This document shows positions 52,670-63,401 of a stretch of DNA of 64,000 nucleotides, in pieces. The translations under genes were made by a program, and so were the position numbers. The notes under the pieces are model-generated. The model was not told the DNA's origin. It saw only the letters and a program-made list of their open reading frames with translations, and did no database searches. The stretch covers positions 1 to 64,000 of the forward strand of contig JAMZAV010003112.1 in NCBI GenBank assembly GCA_024449915.1, read 5' to 3'. Position 1 is the first letter of the stretch. Each line of letters starts with the position of its first letter. Source of the DNA: Sweltsa coloradensis (lineage: Eukaryota; Arthropoda; Insecta; Plecoptera; Chloroperlidae).

Positions 52670-54690
52670 GTGTGTGTTAGGGACTGGAATTTACTCTCTG
52701 AACTTCTTGCGGTTAGGCTACCTATGCATTATGATACGGATGACATTAATTGTGCATGGAATAAATGGACTGATGTTTTCTGGCAATGTGTTAGTGAATC
52801 TATAGCAAAGATTAGGATTAATACTAGAAGGCGATCACCATGGATAAACAAAGATCTTATCAAATCAATTCGTAAAAGAGATATTCTTTTTAAGAAGTAT
52901 AAGAAATATCCTTCAACTGAAAGATGGGACCATTATAAGAAAGTTAGAAATTCTATCAAGAAAGCGACTCGTGCTGCTCACCAGGAGTATGTTTGGTCTA
53001 TAGGATCCGATTCAAAAAAATTCTGGAATTATATCCATAGTAGACGAGGAAGTGCTGCCCCTGACCATTTCGTTGTTAACGGTAATTCGGTGCATGATCC
53101 TTTGGACATAGCTAACGCCTTCATTACCCAGTTTAAGGATAACTACACAGCAGAAGACAACAGCAAAAATACAACAGAAAATGTTTTGCCAACAGTTAGT
53201 ACACCAGCGATTACTTTGGATGACACCTTCTTTCCAGTAAGAGACATCTGCAGGGAGCTCAAGGAAATGCGACCCAACGCTGCTACGGGACCAGATGGAA
53301 TCCCAGCTAGAATACTCAATCAATGTGCCAATGCGCTAGCTCCTTCAATGAGTGTAATTTTCAATCTATCAATGTCATCAGGGTCTTTGCCAGATCAATG
53401 GAAAGAAGCTAATGTGGTGCCAGTCTTTAAAAAAGGAGACAAACTTAATATGGAAAATTATAGACCGATTTCTCTTACTTCAATAGTGTGCAAATTGGTG
53501 GAGAGACTTGTGTCAAATCAAGTGCGTCACCACTTTGAAGTAAACGATCTTTTGAACTCTAACCAACATGGTTTCCTACCTAAGAGATCTTGTGTTACTG
53601 CCCTGACGGTTATGATTGATGATTGGCTACACATGTTAGAAGATTCCACAACTAAACAGGTCGATTGCATTGCTATTGACTGGTCTAAAGCATTTGACCA
53701 GGTTCCTCATTACAGACTGCTTTCTAAATTATCTGTGTATGGTGTTCAAGGTAATGTTCTTAAATGGATCAGGTCATTTCTTTCCAATAGAACCAAGTCT
53801 GTTATTTTTCATGGAGCCACCTCCCACCGTATTAATATTACTTTCGGTGTGCCTCAGGGTTCAGTGATAGGTCCTCTCCTGTTCATAATATACTTTCTGG
53901 ACTTACCACAGTGCATTTCTTCAAAGATGATTCAGTTCGCTGATGATACCACCATTTATAGACCAATTGCCTCTGCGGAAGATATGATAGAGTTCCAAAA
54001 GGATTTGGTGTCAATAGAGCGTTGGTGTACATTAAACATGATGAAAATTATCTCTGATAAATCGCAATACATACGCTTCTCAAGATCTAGAAACCCTTTG
54101 GTGTGCACGTATTGCCTACAAGGATCCCAGGTTCCCATTTTTAATTCTATAAAATTGTTAGGTATTTATATAACTGACAACTTGAAATGGAATGTGCAAA
54201 CTGATTTTGTTTGCAATAGAGCAGCTTCTCTGCTTGGGTTTGTAAATAGGAGTGTTGGGAGGAGTAGGCAACGCACAATAAGAACTGGTTACCTTACCTT
54301 GATACGTCCCATTATAACTTACGGTATTCCTGCGTGGCATCCTACAACTCAGCAAAATATGATCAAGCTTGAACGAATTCAGAATAGGGCCACCAAATTG
54401 ATTTTAGGGAAAGGTAATTTCAATCCTAGTGCTAGTTCACGGCGTAGTATCTGTGACGTTCCTTCCATTGGAAATGTTTGTAATCAAGCTGATGTGAGAT
54501 TGTTGAGAGGAATGTTAACAAGACAAGTTGATGTCGATCCTTACCACAGAATATCCATAAGTGAAAGACAACTCCCTAGAAACAACACAGGTGTTCTCTT
54601 AATACCACCTAGGGCCAGAACATCGGCGTACCAGAATGGTTTTTAGAATCGATCTGTTTCGTTGTGGAATCTCCTACTAGTGGGGCAGCT
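52670..54690 (+). pseudogene. non-LTR RT, 5'-truncated, one in-frame stop
   Basis: A 658-codon frame carries all RT motifs: MRPNAATGPDGIPARIL, VVPVFKKGDKLNMENYRPIS, NQHGFLPKRS, motif A (CIAIDWSKAFDQVPH), motif B (FGVPQGSVIGPLLF) and motif C (IQFADDTTIY) with both aspartates, then the thumb and the YGIPAWHP...LERIQNRATK region. TAG at 54644 interrupts the C-terminal segment, which continues in frame as NRSVSLWNLL. The N-terminal endonuclease is missing: the copy begins at 52670 against the Gypsy fragment. The polymerase itself appears intact, so this is a young truncated insertion of a Jockey/CR1-type element. Confidence 0.88.
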
Positions 54691-56281
54691 TAACGTCAAA
54701 TTTGAGGTGAATGTTTACACGCCGGACAAAAGCACCAAAATTTAACCACGTGCTACTTAGGCCCATAGCTTTTAATTTTTGATAGGAACCAGCTTTTCCG
54801 GCGGCCATCTTGAATTTTCCAGCGGCCATCTTGAAATTTAAGCATTTTACCAATATCTCGGTTTCTAAACCACTTAGGATCACAATATTGGTGTGTATGA
54901 ATATATTTTCGGGGTCAAGGAATACAATTTTTTTTTTTTTTTGATAAATAATAAAACAATAATATTAATTATGATATAATATTCATAATAACATTATATA
55001 AATAATAACTTTTGTAACAGAATCTGTGTTATGGAGGTATGATTTCCGTCAAGTTTCACCACCCCGTGTTTATTATGGCGGAAAAAGATTCGTCCAAGAA
55101 TGAAACTAACATGAAACCTACAATACCGACGACACTATTGCGTTCATTTGAAAATTACCACGCTAGGTAGTACGGGCGTACTTTTTACTTCCAAGTAGGC
55201 CGAACTCTAGCAGTTTGGCCACGGACAACGAAATAACACTAAGAAGAACACTGCCATTAGTGTTATGTTGCGACGCGATTAATTTATATTTGATTTTGTT
55301 TTTGTTTCTTTTTGTTACTGAACAGATTATGACATTTTTAAATTGGCGCCAGAAAGTCTTTTTTTTCTTCTTTCCCCTAGTGGGTTTTTCATTATTGGCA
55401 ACGGCGACGGTGGCACCCGTGTAGAGAGATGGAGAGTGACTTGACGGATGCATGTTTGTTGTGGTTGTCAAATTCACGGAATCGTGCGTGTCGGTGTTTG
55501 TTGTTGGTGAATAGTCAATTCGGGAGTAAATATTGTGATTTGTGATTGTAAATAATGACTAAAGAAGAAAGTGCATATAGAAGTAGTAGTATCTATGCTC
55601 CAGACTAAGCCAAGTGATCTACTTGTGGATGAAACAACAACCTAGGAGGTAGGTTGTTTTGAATGTCGGCCTAGCCCCACGCTCTCCAATTATTGCATGT
55701 AGGCCTAGCCCAGACCTGTGAGACGATGATATTTCAATAGCTTTAAGACTAGACCTGTGCATACTTGGTGTGTGTCTGAATATTAGTGAAAGTCTAGGTG
55801 GTCCAGGTCTAGGTCTAGGCTGACAGCGACAATGAGCGAAACAAGACATTTAAGTTTTGTTTGTTGTTGGACTTTGCCCAGCAGGCAGCTCTAGACTGTA
55901 GGCTAGTATAGGACGTTAACATTGAGTTGGAAATGGACCTAGACCTGGACCATAATTCACACAGACCCCTTTTATGTGTGGGCATCGCATCGATGACGTC
56001 ACGGACCATCAGCAAGCGTTGGCGCGGGAATTCAAAACCCTATAACTATGCAGGCCTACCCACGTAGTTCTCACAGATTTTATTTTTTTAAATTTGTTTC
56101 AATTATTGTGAAGATTGATTAACTGTGTTCTATAAATACAAAAAAATGTAAAACTTTAATTTTGAACCAAGGCTTGTTCCCTATTAGGCTTAGGCGAAGA
56201 CCTATTTCCTTAGTATGCCCTCAATGGCGCAGTAGGCCTTTAGGTATTGTATATTTGTTTCAGGTTTAATTGTAATACAAA
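54691..56281. other. non-coding, nothing firmly recognised
   Basis: Contains two close CGGCCATCTTGAA blocks (54800-54835), a motif also present in the fold-back element at 4-6 kb, a T run at about 54929 and TAGGCCTA-type motifs. A TTTGTTTCAG acceptor-like site lies 20 bases before the next gene's ATG, so an upstream non-coding exon is possible. No ORF is supported. Confidence 0.4.
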
Positions 56282-59200
56282 ATGGATTGGAACAAATGCT
56301 TGATATGTCAGGAAACAACTACGGAATCTTTAAAATGCCCGCTAAATGTACCAGGAATAGGGGAGAAGACAGAACCATACCAGTATTTCTTGAACAACGT
56401 CGCTGAGTTTAGTAGCTTGGAGTCAATGCCAGTTACACTTAATTTCGGAGGAGAAATGAGTGCAGATGAACTGGTCCAAACCCGCAGTGCATGGCACAAA
56501 TCTTGTTACGTTAAGTTTAGTAATTTGAAGTTGGAGCGGGCTAAAAAGCGATTAAATACTTCAAAAAACTGCACTCCTAGGGAGAAACGACCTCGGCGTG
56601 AGACGATTTCCAAAATGGCTTGCATATTTTGTCGTGGAAATGATGGACGCCTTCACGAGTTTCGAACATTTGTAGCTGATACGAGCCTACGAAAAATGGC
56701 AACAGAACTTCACGAAACACAGTTGTTGGCAGCATTAGAAGGTGGTGATCTCATAGCACTTGACGCCAAGTATCATCTGCAGTGTTATACAACACTGCGA
56801 AATCGCTACCGCTCCCACCTGAGGCAACAAGAGCAGAAATTGTCAGGGGGGTCTTCCGAGGAAAGACAGATAAAGGCTAGAGCACTTGTGGAGCTGTATA
56901 CTTACATAGAAAATTGTGTGGAAGATGGAACATTCTACTTCAAGCTTGCGACGTTGAATCAGCTTTATGAAAACCGGTTACGAATCCTTGGTCTTGAGAC
57001 GGAGACTAACAGAACCAGATTAAAGGAGAAAGTGCTAGCTTACTTTCCTCAAGCACATGAACAATTAAATGGAAAATATAAAGTTTTGGTGTTTGAACAA
57101 GGAGTGCGAGAAATGCTGCAGCAGGCCATGGTATGTGATGACGAAGATGATACACTTTTGTGAGCTAAGACTGCAAAGTTAATGCGCAAAGTAATTTCAA
57201 GCCACAAAGGTTTCCAATTCAGTGGTAACTTTCCTTCTGGTTGTCAAGAACAGTCAGTGCCAACTGCTCTGAAGACTCTTGTATCTATGATGTTGAATGG
57301 TGCTGATCTAACTGATCAAGATTCTACAGATTCACAGGCAATACTCACAATCTCCCAGGCCATTCTCTTTAACTACAAGAAACATGTGTCTTCTTCTACA
57401 AAATCCCGGCATTCATTGGGGAGGGAACCACCATTAGCACTTTACATTGGAATGAAGATTCACACAGACACCAGGTCCAAAGAAACTGTCACAAAGCTAC
57501 ATCAATTGGGGCTCAGCATAAGCTATGACAGAGTTCTGCAGATTGAGAGCCAGCTTGCAACTGCTGTTTGTTCAAATTTTCGTGACAAAGGAGCTGTGGT
57601 TCCAGCTCAGCTACGACATGGACTGTTTACTGTTGGCGCACTTGACAACTTAGACTACAATCCTTCAAGTACAACTGCTAATGGATCATTTCATGGCACT
57701 GGTATCAGTCTGTTTCAGTTTCCTACATTGTCTTGTTTAGGAGTGAAGCAGAAAGAGATAAATATGTCCTTAGTTGTTACCAAGAATCATCAGTTGCCAG
57801 AAATATTCACCACTGTGCCAGCTGTGGCTTTAAAGACGAGAGAGATGTCCGTCCCACAACATTCAAATGAATCACACCCAAAGGAGGGACAACTTGAAGG
57901 TGAGAAATTGAAGGAAAAAAATTGGCTGCAGCATGCTAGTAAACTGTTGGAGAAAGATGAACTTAAAAAAGATGATACGTGTGCCTGGTCAACCTTTCAT
58001 GCGTCCAAGAATGACTCGGATGATCTTCACACTAGCTTAAGTCAGATGTTACCACTTTTCTATGAGAAGGCAGCTACGACAAGCATGATGAAGCATGGGA
58101 TGAATGTCTTGCGTTTGGCTACAGAATTTCTAAACCCTGGACAGATTCCCGTTGTGGCAGTTGATGCACCGTTGTATGCCCTAGCTAAGTTCACACAGTG
58201 GAAGTGGCCTAATACGCATGGAGAAGAAAAGTTTATAGTAATGATGGGTGGCTTGCATGTTGAGATGGCAATGTTGAAAACGTTCGGTGACTACTTGGAG
58301 GGATCAAGATGGACACACGCATTGACATAAGCTGGTATTGCGTCATCAGGCACAGCCGACTCTTTCCTTTCGGCCTCACATGTGACTAGAACAAGACATG
58401 CCCACCAAGTGTCAGCTTTGGCTTTGGCAAAACTCCAGGAGCATGCTTTTCTTTGCACTGAAGGACCACATAATGATGAAACTAAGATTTCTTGGAGGGA
58501 AAAAATGATCCAAAAGAGTCCGACATTCCAGTACTGGGACACGATTCTTAACATGGAGCTTCTGGGCCTCATTTTCATCAGATCACACCGCGAGGGAAAT
58601 TTTTTCTGTCTATGTGGAAACCCTGAAAGCCTTGGCGCCATGGTTCTTTGCTCTCGACCACCACAATTATGCGCGATGGATCCCAATACATATCCGAGAT
58701 TTGGAGAATCTTCCAGTTTCCATTCTTGAGGAGTTTGATCTGCAGGGTCACTGGGTTATCCAAAAAACCAAGAATCGATTCTCAAAAATCCCAATTGATC
58801 AAGCCCACGAACAAAATAATAAGGTCGTCAAAGGTTCAGGCGGTGCTGTTGGTCTGACTGAGAATCCTTCAGGCTTCAGAAAATGGATGGTTTTAGGGCC
58901 TGAACAAGCTAGGTTATTGAAGGAGTTTGAAGAGGACTACGTCCCTAAAGAAAAAAGTTGTAGTCATCATGAAGAGGGATTCGCCACGCAGAAAACATTT
59001 AAGGAACAGTCATTGGGTCTATATCAAGTCATGAATGACCTTGGAAACCCTTTTGTGGATGACAGTGATGAGTTACTTGCTCTTGACACAAGAATAGTTT
59101 TGGACGAAATTGTAGTGAATACGGTGCGAACAGTGCAGAGTCTGGGACAGGATCAGTATGCTTATTTCTGCAAATCAGTAATAAGTGATCGTACTCGATC

Positions 59201-59597
59201 CATTCATGAACCGATCAAGAAGAATTCTCTTCCTCTGTTCAGCAATGCTGCACAAAAGATCAAGGCAAAACATAAGGGTAAGATATCCTTACTCAAGAGC
59301 GATATCTCTCTGTTCTCTCGCCTATACATAGTGATGCAGCATAGGGCGAGCGACATGACCACATTCTTCAGCCATGAGAACCATCCTTTCCCCCCTTCAC
59401 TATCTGACGATGGAAAACTGCGACTAGGAAAGAAGTCCGATCTTATGAACATTCTGGACAAGGATTCCCCAAATGCTCCACATGTTGATGTGAATTTGGC
59501 ATCAAGTTACGAACATCAACTGCTCCTACTGATGGAGCACCACGTTATAGACTTAGATAAACACGTGGGCCCCATGGAAACTTCACTTTACTGGTAG
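56282..59597 (+). pseudogene. large zinc-finger, transposase-like protein, decayed
   Basis: A nearly continuous frame of about 1,100 codons is broken by in-frame TGA (57161), in-frame TAA (58328) and one shift in the T-run near 58604. N-terminal: two C-x2-C...H-x3-C fingers (CLICQ...WHKSC; CIFCRG...YHLQC). Middle: VGALDNLDYNPSSTTANGSF and HGTGISLFQFPT, then IPVVAVDAPLYAL and GGLHVEMAMLKTFGDYLEGS. C-terminal: PWFFALDHHNYARWIPIHIR and IPIDQAHEQNNKVVKGSG, then GGAVGLTENPSGFRKWM. Similar proteins occur widely, unnamed, in marine invertebrates (from memory). Conserved Asp/Glu in the D-N-x-D, VDxPLY and D-x3-E motifs suggest an RNase H-fold transposase, which is inference. No terminal repeats were found. 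Confidence 0.65.
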
Positions 59598-59645
59598 TTG
59601 ATTGATTTGATTGGTTATTGCTTAACGTCTCATATTTATGCAACT
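59598..59645 (-). mobile_element. SINE-like retroposon, tail fragment
   Basis: Only TTGATTGATTTGATTGGTTATTGC to TTTATGCAAC of the family tail, immediately after the stop of the zinc-finger gene. Confidence 0.65.
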
Positions 59646-60154
59646 ATACTGGAAGTTGAATTGTTTACTATTAGTTAATTTATATCTAGTAGGCCCTACT
59701 ACTGTGTGATTAAAAGTCACCATTGAGCAATGGCTAGACCACACTCCGGACAAGTAATACCTACCTATGTAAAATAATATAAAAAGATGTAAGAATGGGA
59801 CGTTTAAACGTGAGAGACACTACCAGTCTAGCGGTCGGCGTTTTTAGAAGTCTGTTGAGAGTCAAAACTTGCATCTAAAATGTGATATATTTTCGATATA
59901 TCAATAGTATCCACAGCACTCGAAGTCGCTCAGAAGTTGTATTGCTTCTAAATGGCGGATGTTTATTGTCTTGTATTTTAGGAGCATGGGAAATCAGAAG
60001 AATTCAATTACTATTTATATTATCTTTTTAAACAATTAAAGTAACATTGAAGATTAGTTTTAATTATAATCATGTTGTTTTCTCGAAACGAGAGTGTGTC
60101 CTATTTAGGACAAGAGGCCTTAGCGAGTATTTGTAAAAGATTGCAAAAGACTTT
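59646..60154. other. nothing recognised
   Basis: AT-rich; no gene or repeat boundary supported. Confidence 0.4.
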
Positions 60155-60617
60155 GGGATCGATTGATTGGATATTGCTTAACGTCTCATATTTATACACT
60201 TTGGCTAATCGAGACGATGAGTGGTGATAGATGAGGATGAAGTATGAACAGAAGGGAGGAGGGGAAACCCGGTACCGGCACGTAGCCTACTCCTTTCGAA
60301 AAGTACCAAGGGGACCAACGGCTTAACGTCCCATCCGACAGGACGGTGTAACTTTGACAGTCATATAGGTTCCTCCACTAACCGGGACTGCCGATCAGAC
60401 GTCGAGGAGAACGAAGCCGTTACACTAGCTTTCGAACCCTCCATCTGCTCTAACCACGGGTGACGTGAGTTTCAGGGTAGAGCGGTTACCCACTCTACCC
60501 ATGACCACGCTCGATTCTGCTTAACTTTGGTGTTAGAGTAAAAATCCCCTAATCACGGGCCAAACCACGAGAAGGTTGCAAGTTAAAGCTGGTTAAAGAC
60601 ATCTACAATGCTGTTGC
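60155..60617 (-). mobile_element. SINE-like retroposon, variant subfamily
   Basis: It shares the family tail (GATTGATTGGATATTGC...TGGCTAATCGAGACGA) and the start region (CCCCTAATCACGGGCCAAACC, GAGAAGGTTGCAAGTT). The ~300-bp middle is different: it contains GGTACCGGCACGTAGCC, CATCCGACAGGACGGTG and GGTAGAGCGGTTACCCACTC. This looks like a composite or ancestral form sharing both ends with the main family. Confidence 0.65.
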
Positions 60618-60942
60618 ACACTTTGGCTAATCGAGACGAAGGGAGGGACGCGAGGGGTGACGCGGGGGGACAAGGGGTGGACATGTCTGTGCAGGTCAGA
60701 ATCAGCCACAAGCGCATGGGGAGGACAAGGGTTCCCCCACGCCGTGGTCGTCTCCGTCTGTGTCATCATCCGTCCGTGTTGTCATTGTCGTCGGGGAGGT
60801 AGTCAAAGGGAAGGGGAAAGTTCCCCGTAGACGACCCAGAGCTCGCCATTAGTTTCAGGGAGTAAAAATCCCCTAATCACGGGCCAAACCACGAGAAGGT
60901 TGCAAGTTAAAGCTGGTTAAAGACATCTACAATGCTGTTGCA
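60618..60942 (-). mobile_element. SINE-like ~345-bp retroposon, tandem with the variant
   Basis: A main-family copy lacking its last ~35 tail bases. The segment AATCACGGGCCAAACCACGAG through GCTGGTTAAAGACATCTACAATGCTGTTGCAC occurs on both sides (ending at about 60619 and again at about 60942). The pair is thus a tandem duplication or the result of insertion into the neighbouring copy. Confidence 0.75.
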
Positions 60943-61760
60943 CGTCAAACAGCCTCGGCGTTGAACCGCAGGCGATCCTGACAGCGACTCGGCCTTCACT
61001 ATGATTGTAAAGAGTTTTGGCCGACACAACTCGCCTGAGACAAGATTTGGAGGTGATCACTGCCTTCTCAAACCACCAACTTCTCACCAACTTCTCATCC
61101 GTCCGTATTGTCAGTCGTCGGTGAGTATGCGTACATAGCTTGTACTGTGTAATTAAAAGTATTTGACTGGGTTTGGACATTTGTGCATTTCTCGTCTCTA
61201 GTCAGGTGAGGGGGAGGAGATCGAGAGGGCAAAGAAGTTGAAGAGGCGCATAATCAAATGTGCTTGTGAGATATGAGGGTGTCGATTTGAGAAATTGAAG
61301 CGTCATGTAGCAACTTATTTCTCCCAAACCGTTCCAGTGGGACGCTGGTACCCGGTATGGGTCTCGACTGGAAGAAGAAGCACAAAGCGTGTACAAGGAT
61401 GTTTGCAATGCAGTGGGAGCTGGATTCATTCAGGTGAGGCAAATGTGTGTGTGAGTGGATACCTTTTGAAAAGTAAAATGTTTTTATTCTTGTTAAGGAA
61501 ATATTTTGTACAATTTTCGACAGTCCTACAGTTATAAGTACAAGCTAAATTTCAAATGGTTTTTTAAACTTTTTTATGTCAGGCCATAGGCATTGGCCCT
61601 TCACACCTAATTAATCTTAACGACCCCTGTACAATATCAGCTCTTGGTTGGAGGATAAGTTAGCTTTCAGATTTTATAGTAAGCAAACACAAGAAAAAAA
61701 CTGAACGATTTTCAGAAAGATTACATATCAGGTGTATTACATTGTGACAATTTGTTGCAG
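60943..61760. other. unassigned, possible exon at 61213-61435
   Basis: Between about 61370 and 61435 one frame reads EEEAQSVYKDVCNAVGAGFI before a GTGAGG donor; it may belong to the gene remnant that follows. The rest has no supported feature. Confidence 0.3.
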
Positions 61761-62165
61761 GTGGTACATTGCGGTTTGGTGGTTTGTGAGTCGCAACCCT
61801 GGTTGTGTGCGAGACCGGATGGCATTGTGGTTGAAAACAGTGTCGTACAAAAGCTCTTGGCAGTAGCACAAGTGTGCTACCAAGAAAGATTTTTAATGAT
61901 AATGGTACTTCTCATTTAAAATATCTAGTCAAAGACACTTATGGTGTTACAACCCTGAAGGAGAGTGTCATGTACTTCACAGTTCACAAAAGTGCAATTG
62001 CAATTGTATGTCACTGGTATCGACAGCTGTGAGTTTTTTGTTTATTCTCCATTGAGTCTGTTCTAGTGAACGTGAAGCGTTCCGACAAATTCCTGGCCAA
62101 AGTTGTTCCGCATCTGGAAGAATTTTATTTCAGCTACTTTGTGCCAAAACAAAGGAAAAACTAGG
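61761..62165 (+). pseudogene. YqaJ-type (lambda exonuclease fold) nuclease, decayed
   Basis: After the acceptor TTTGTTGCAG, the frames give VVHCGLVVCESQPWLCARPD (the PDG region with catalytic Asp), then after a shift NDNGTSHLKYLVKDTYGVTT and LKESVMYF. Another shift gives VQLQLYVTGIDSCEFFVYSP, and a further one ESVLVNVKRSDKF and PHLEEFYFSYFVPKQRKN to a stop at 62163. The PDG...(E-x-K)...Q-x-Q-x-Y-V-T-G order is that of YqaJ/phage-type recombination exonucleases, which are abundant as transposon-associated genes in marine invertebrates. The E-x-K residues fall in a broken part. At least three shifts make it inactive. Confidence 0.75.
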
Positions 62166-62892
62166 AAAGTGATGAGTTGTAGGCCCTACCCTGAAGTTTT
62201 ATACACTACCAAACTATTCACACAGTATTAGAGTACCTATTTACATTGCTGCAGGTAGGCCCACGTCTCTATAATTTGATTGCTAATTCGAATTTTCTAT
62301 GTTTATGATTAACATGATGTTACAAACCTACTTTTAACCTTTCCGCCCAGTTTAATAGTAAGACCATAAATATAACAATGGAATAAACTGGTGCACGTAG
62401 CTAAAATTGTTCTGTTTTTGTAATTTTCATTTACGTACTTACAATAACCAATAACTGATTTTCAAAAATGCCAACTTTAATGGTCAGTTTACAGTTACTG
62501 GTAGCCTGGTTACAGTTAAAGAATAACACAAAAATAGGCCAATAGGCCTACATTACCAACGGAAAGAACGGATTAATAGGAAAGAACGGAACGGAAAGAA
62601 AAGGAACAAGAAAAAGTTGCAAGGAAAAAGAAGAGATTTCAGAATAAAAAAGAGATTGTGACCAAAAATAAACAAATGGAATCTGATTCTAAATCAGAGC
62701 TTGTAGATAGATGTTAATGCTATAGAAAGACCTTCAAAGAAAAAAAACGAGGAGCAATCTAAAAAATAGTTGGCCTATCTAAGGTAAAGAAAAGTGTTAG
62801 GGAAAACATTTAATCAGTTCAGATACTGCGATACGGCAGAAGATAGTGACTCAATTCCTATCAAATCAAGTGAGAATAAAGAAGAAGTATCT
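62166..62892. other. non-coding; purine-rich stretch
   Basis: Contains an A/G-rich stretch at about 62560-62770 with repeated GGAAAGAACGGA and AAAGAAAAGG units. No supported gene. Confidence 0.4.
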
Positions 62893-63230
62893 GAATTGAT
62901 TGTATGTATATTGATTGCTAAACGTCTCATATTTATACAACTTGCCTAATCAAGACGAAGCAAGGGACGCAGGGATGACGCGGGGGAAAAAGGGGTGGAC
63001 AGGCCTGTGCTGGTCAGAACCAGCCACAAGCGTATGGGGAGGGCAGGGGTTCCCCACGTCGTAGTCATCATCCGTCCATGTTGTCATTGTCGTCGCCGTC
63101 GGGGAGGTAGTCAAAGGGAAGGGGAAAGTTTCCCGACGACGACCGAGAACTCGCCATTAGTTTCAGGGAGAAAAACTCCCCTAATCATGGGCCAAACCAC
63201 GAGAAGGTTGCAAGTTGGAATTTGATGGCG
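62893..63230 (-). mobile_element. SINE-like ~345-bp retroposon
   Basis: A nearly complete reverse-orientation copy from TATTGATTGCTAAACGTCTC to GCAAGTTGGAATTTGATGGC. Compared with the others it has lost about 20 bases around the gtggtcgtctccgtc stretch. Confidence 0.78.
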
Positions 63231-63401
63231 ATGTCCAAACCATGATGAAGAACCTCAATCGTAATAGTCTAGTTCCTCTAGTTGTTTGTAGTTGGGATTT
63301 AGTAGAAATATCGACGACTGCAAAAGAACCCGCTCATAAATATTTTTTGGGCAAATTATCAACAAGGAACAGCTTCACTAGCGACAATGTAACTCCAGCA
63401 T

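Noticed and set aside
54677..54883. 68-residue ORF with repeated FKMAAGK
   Set aside because: Produced by two copies of a CGGCCATCTTG repeat; no gene context.
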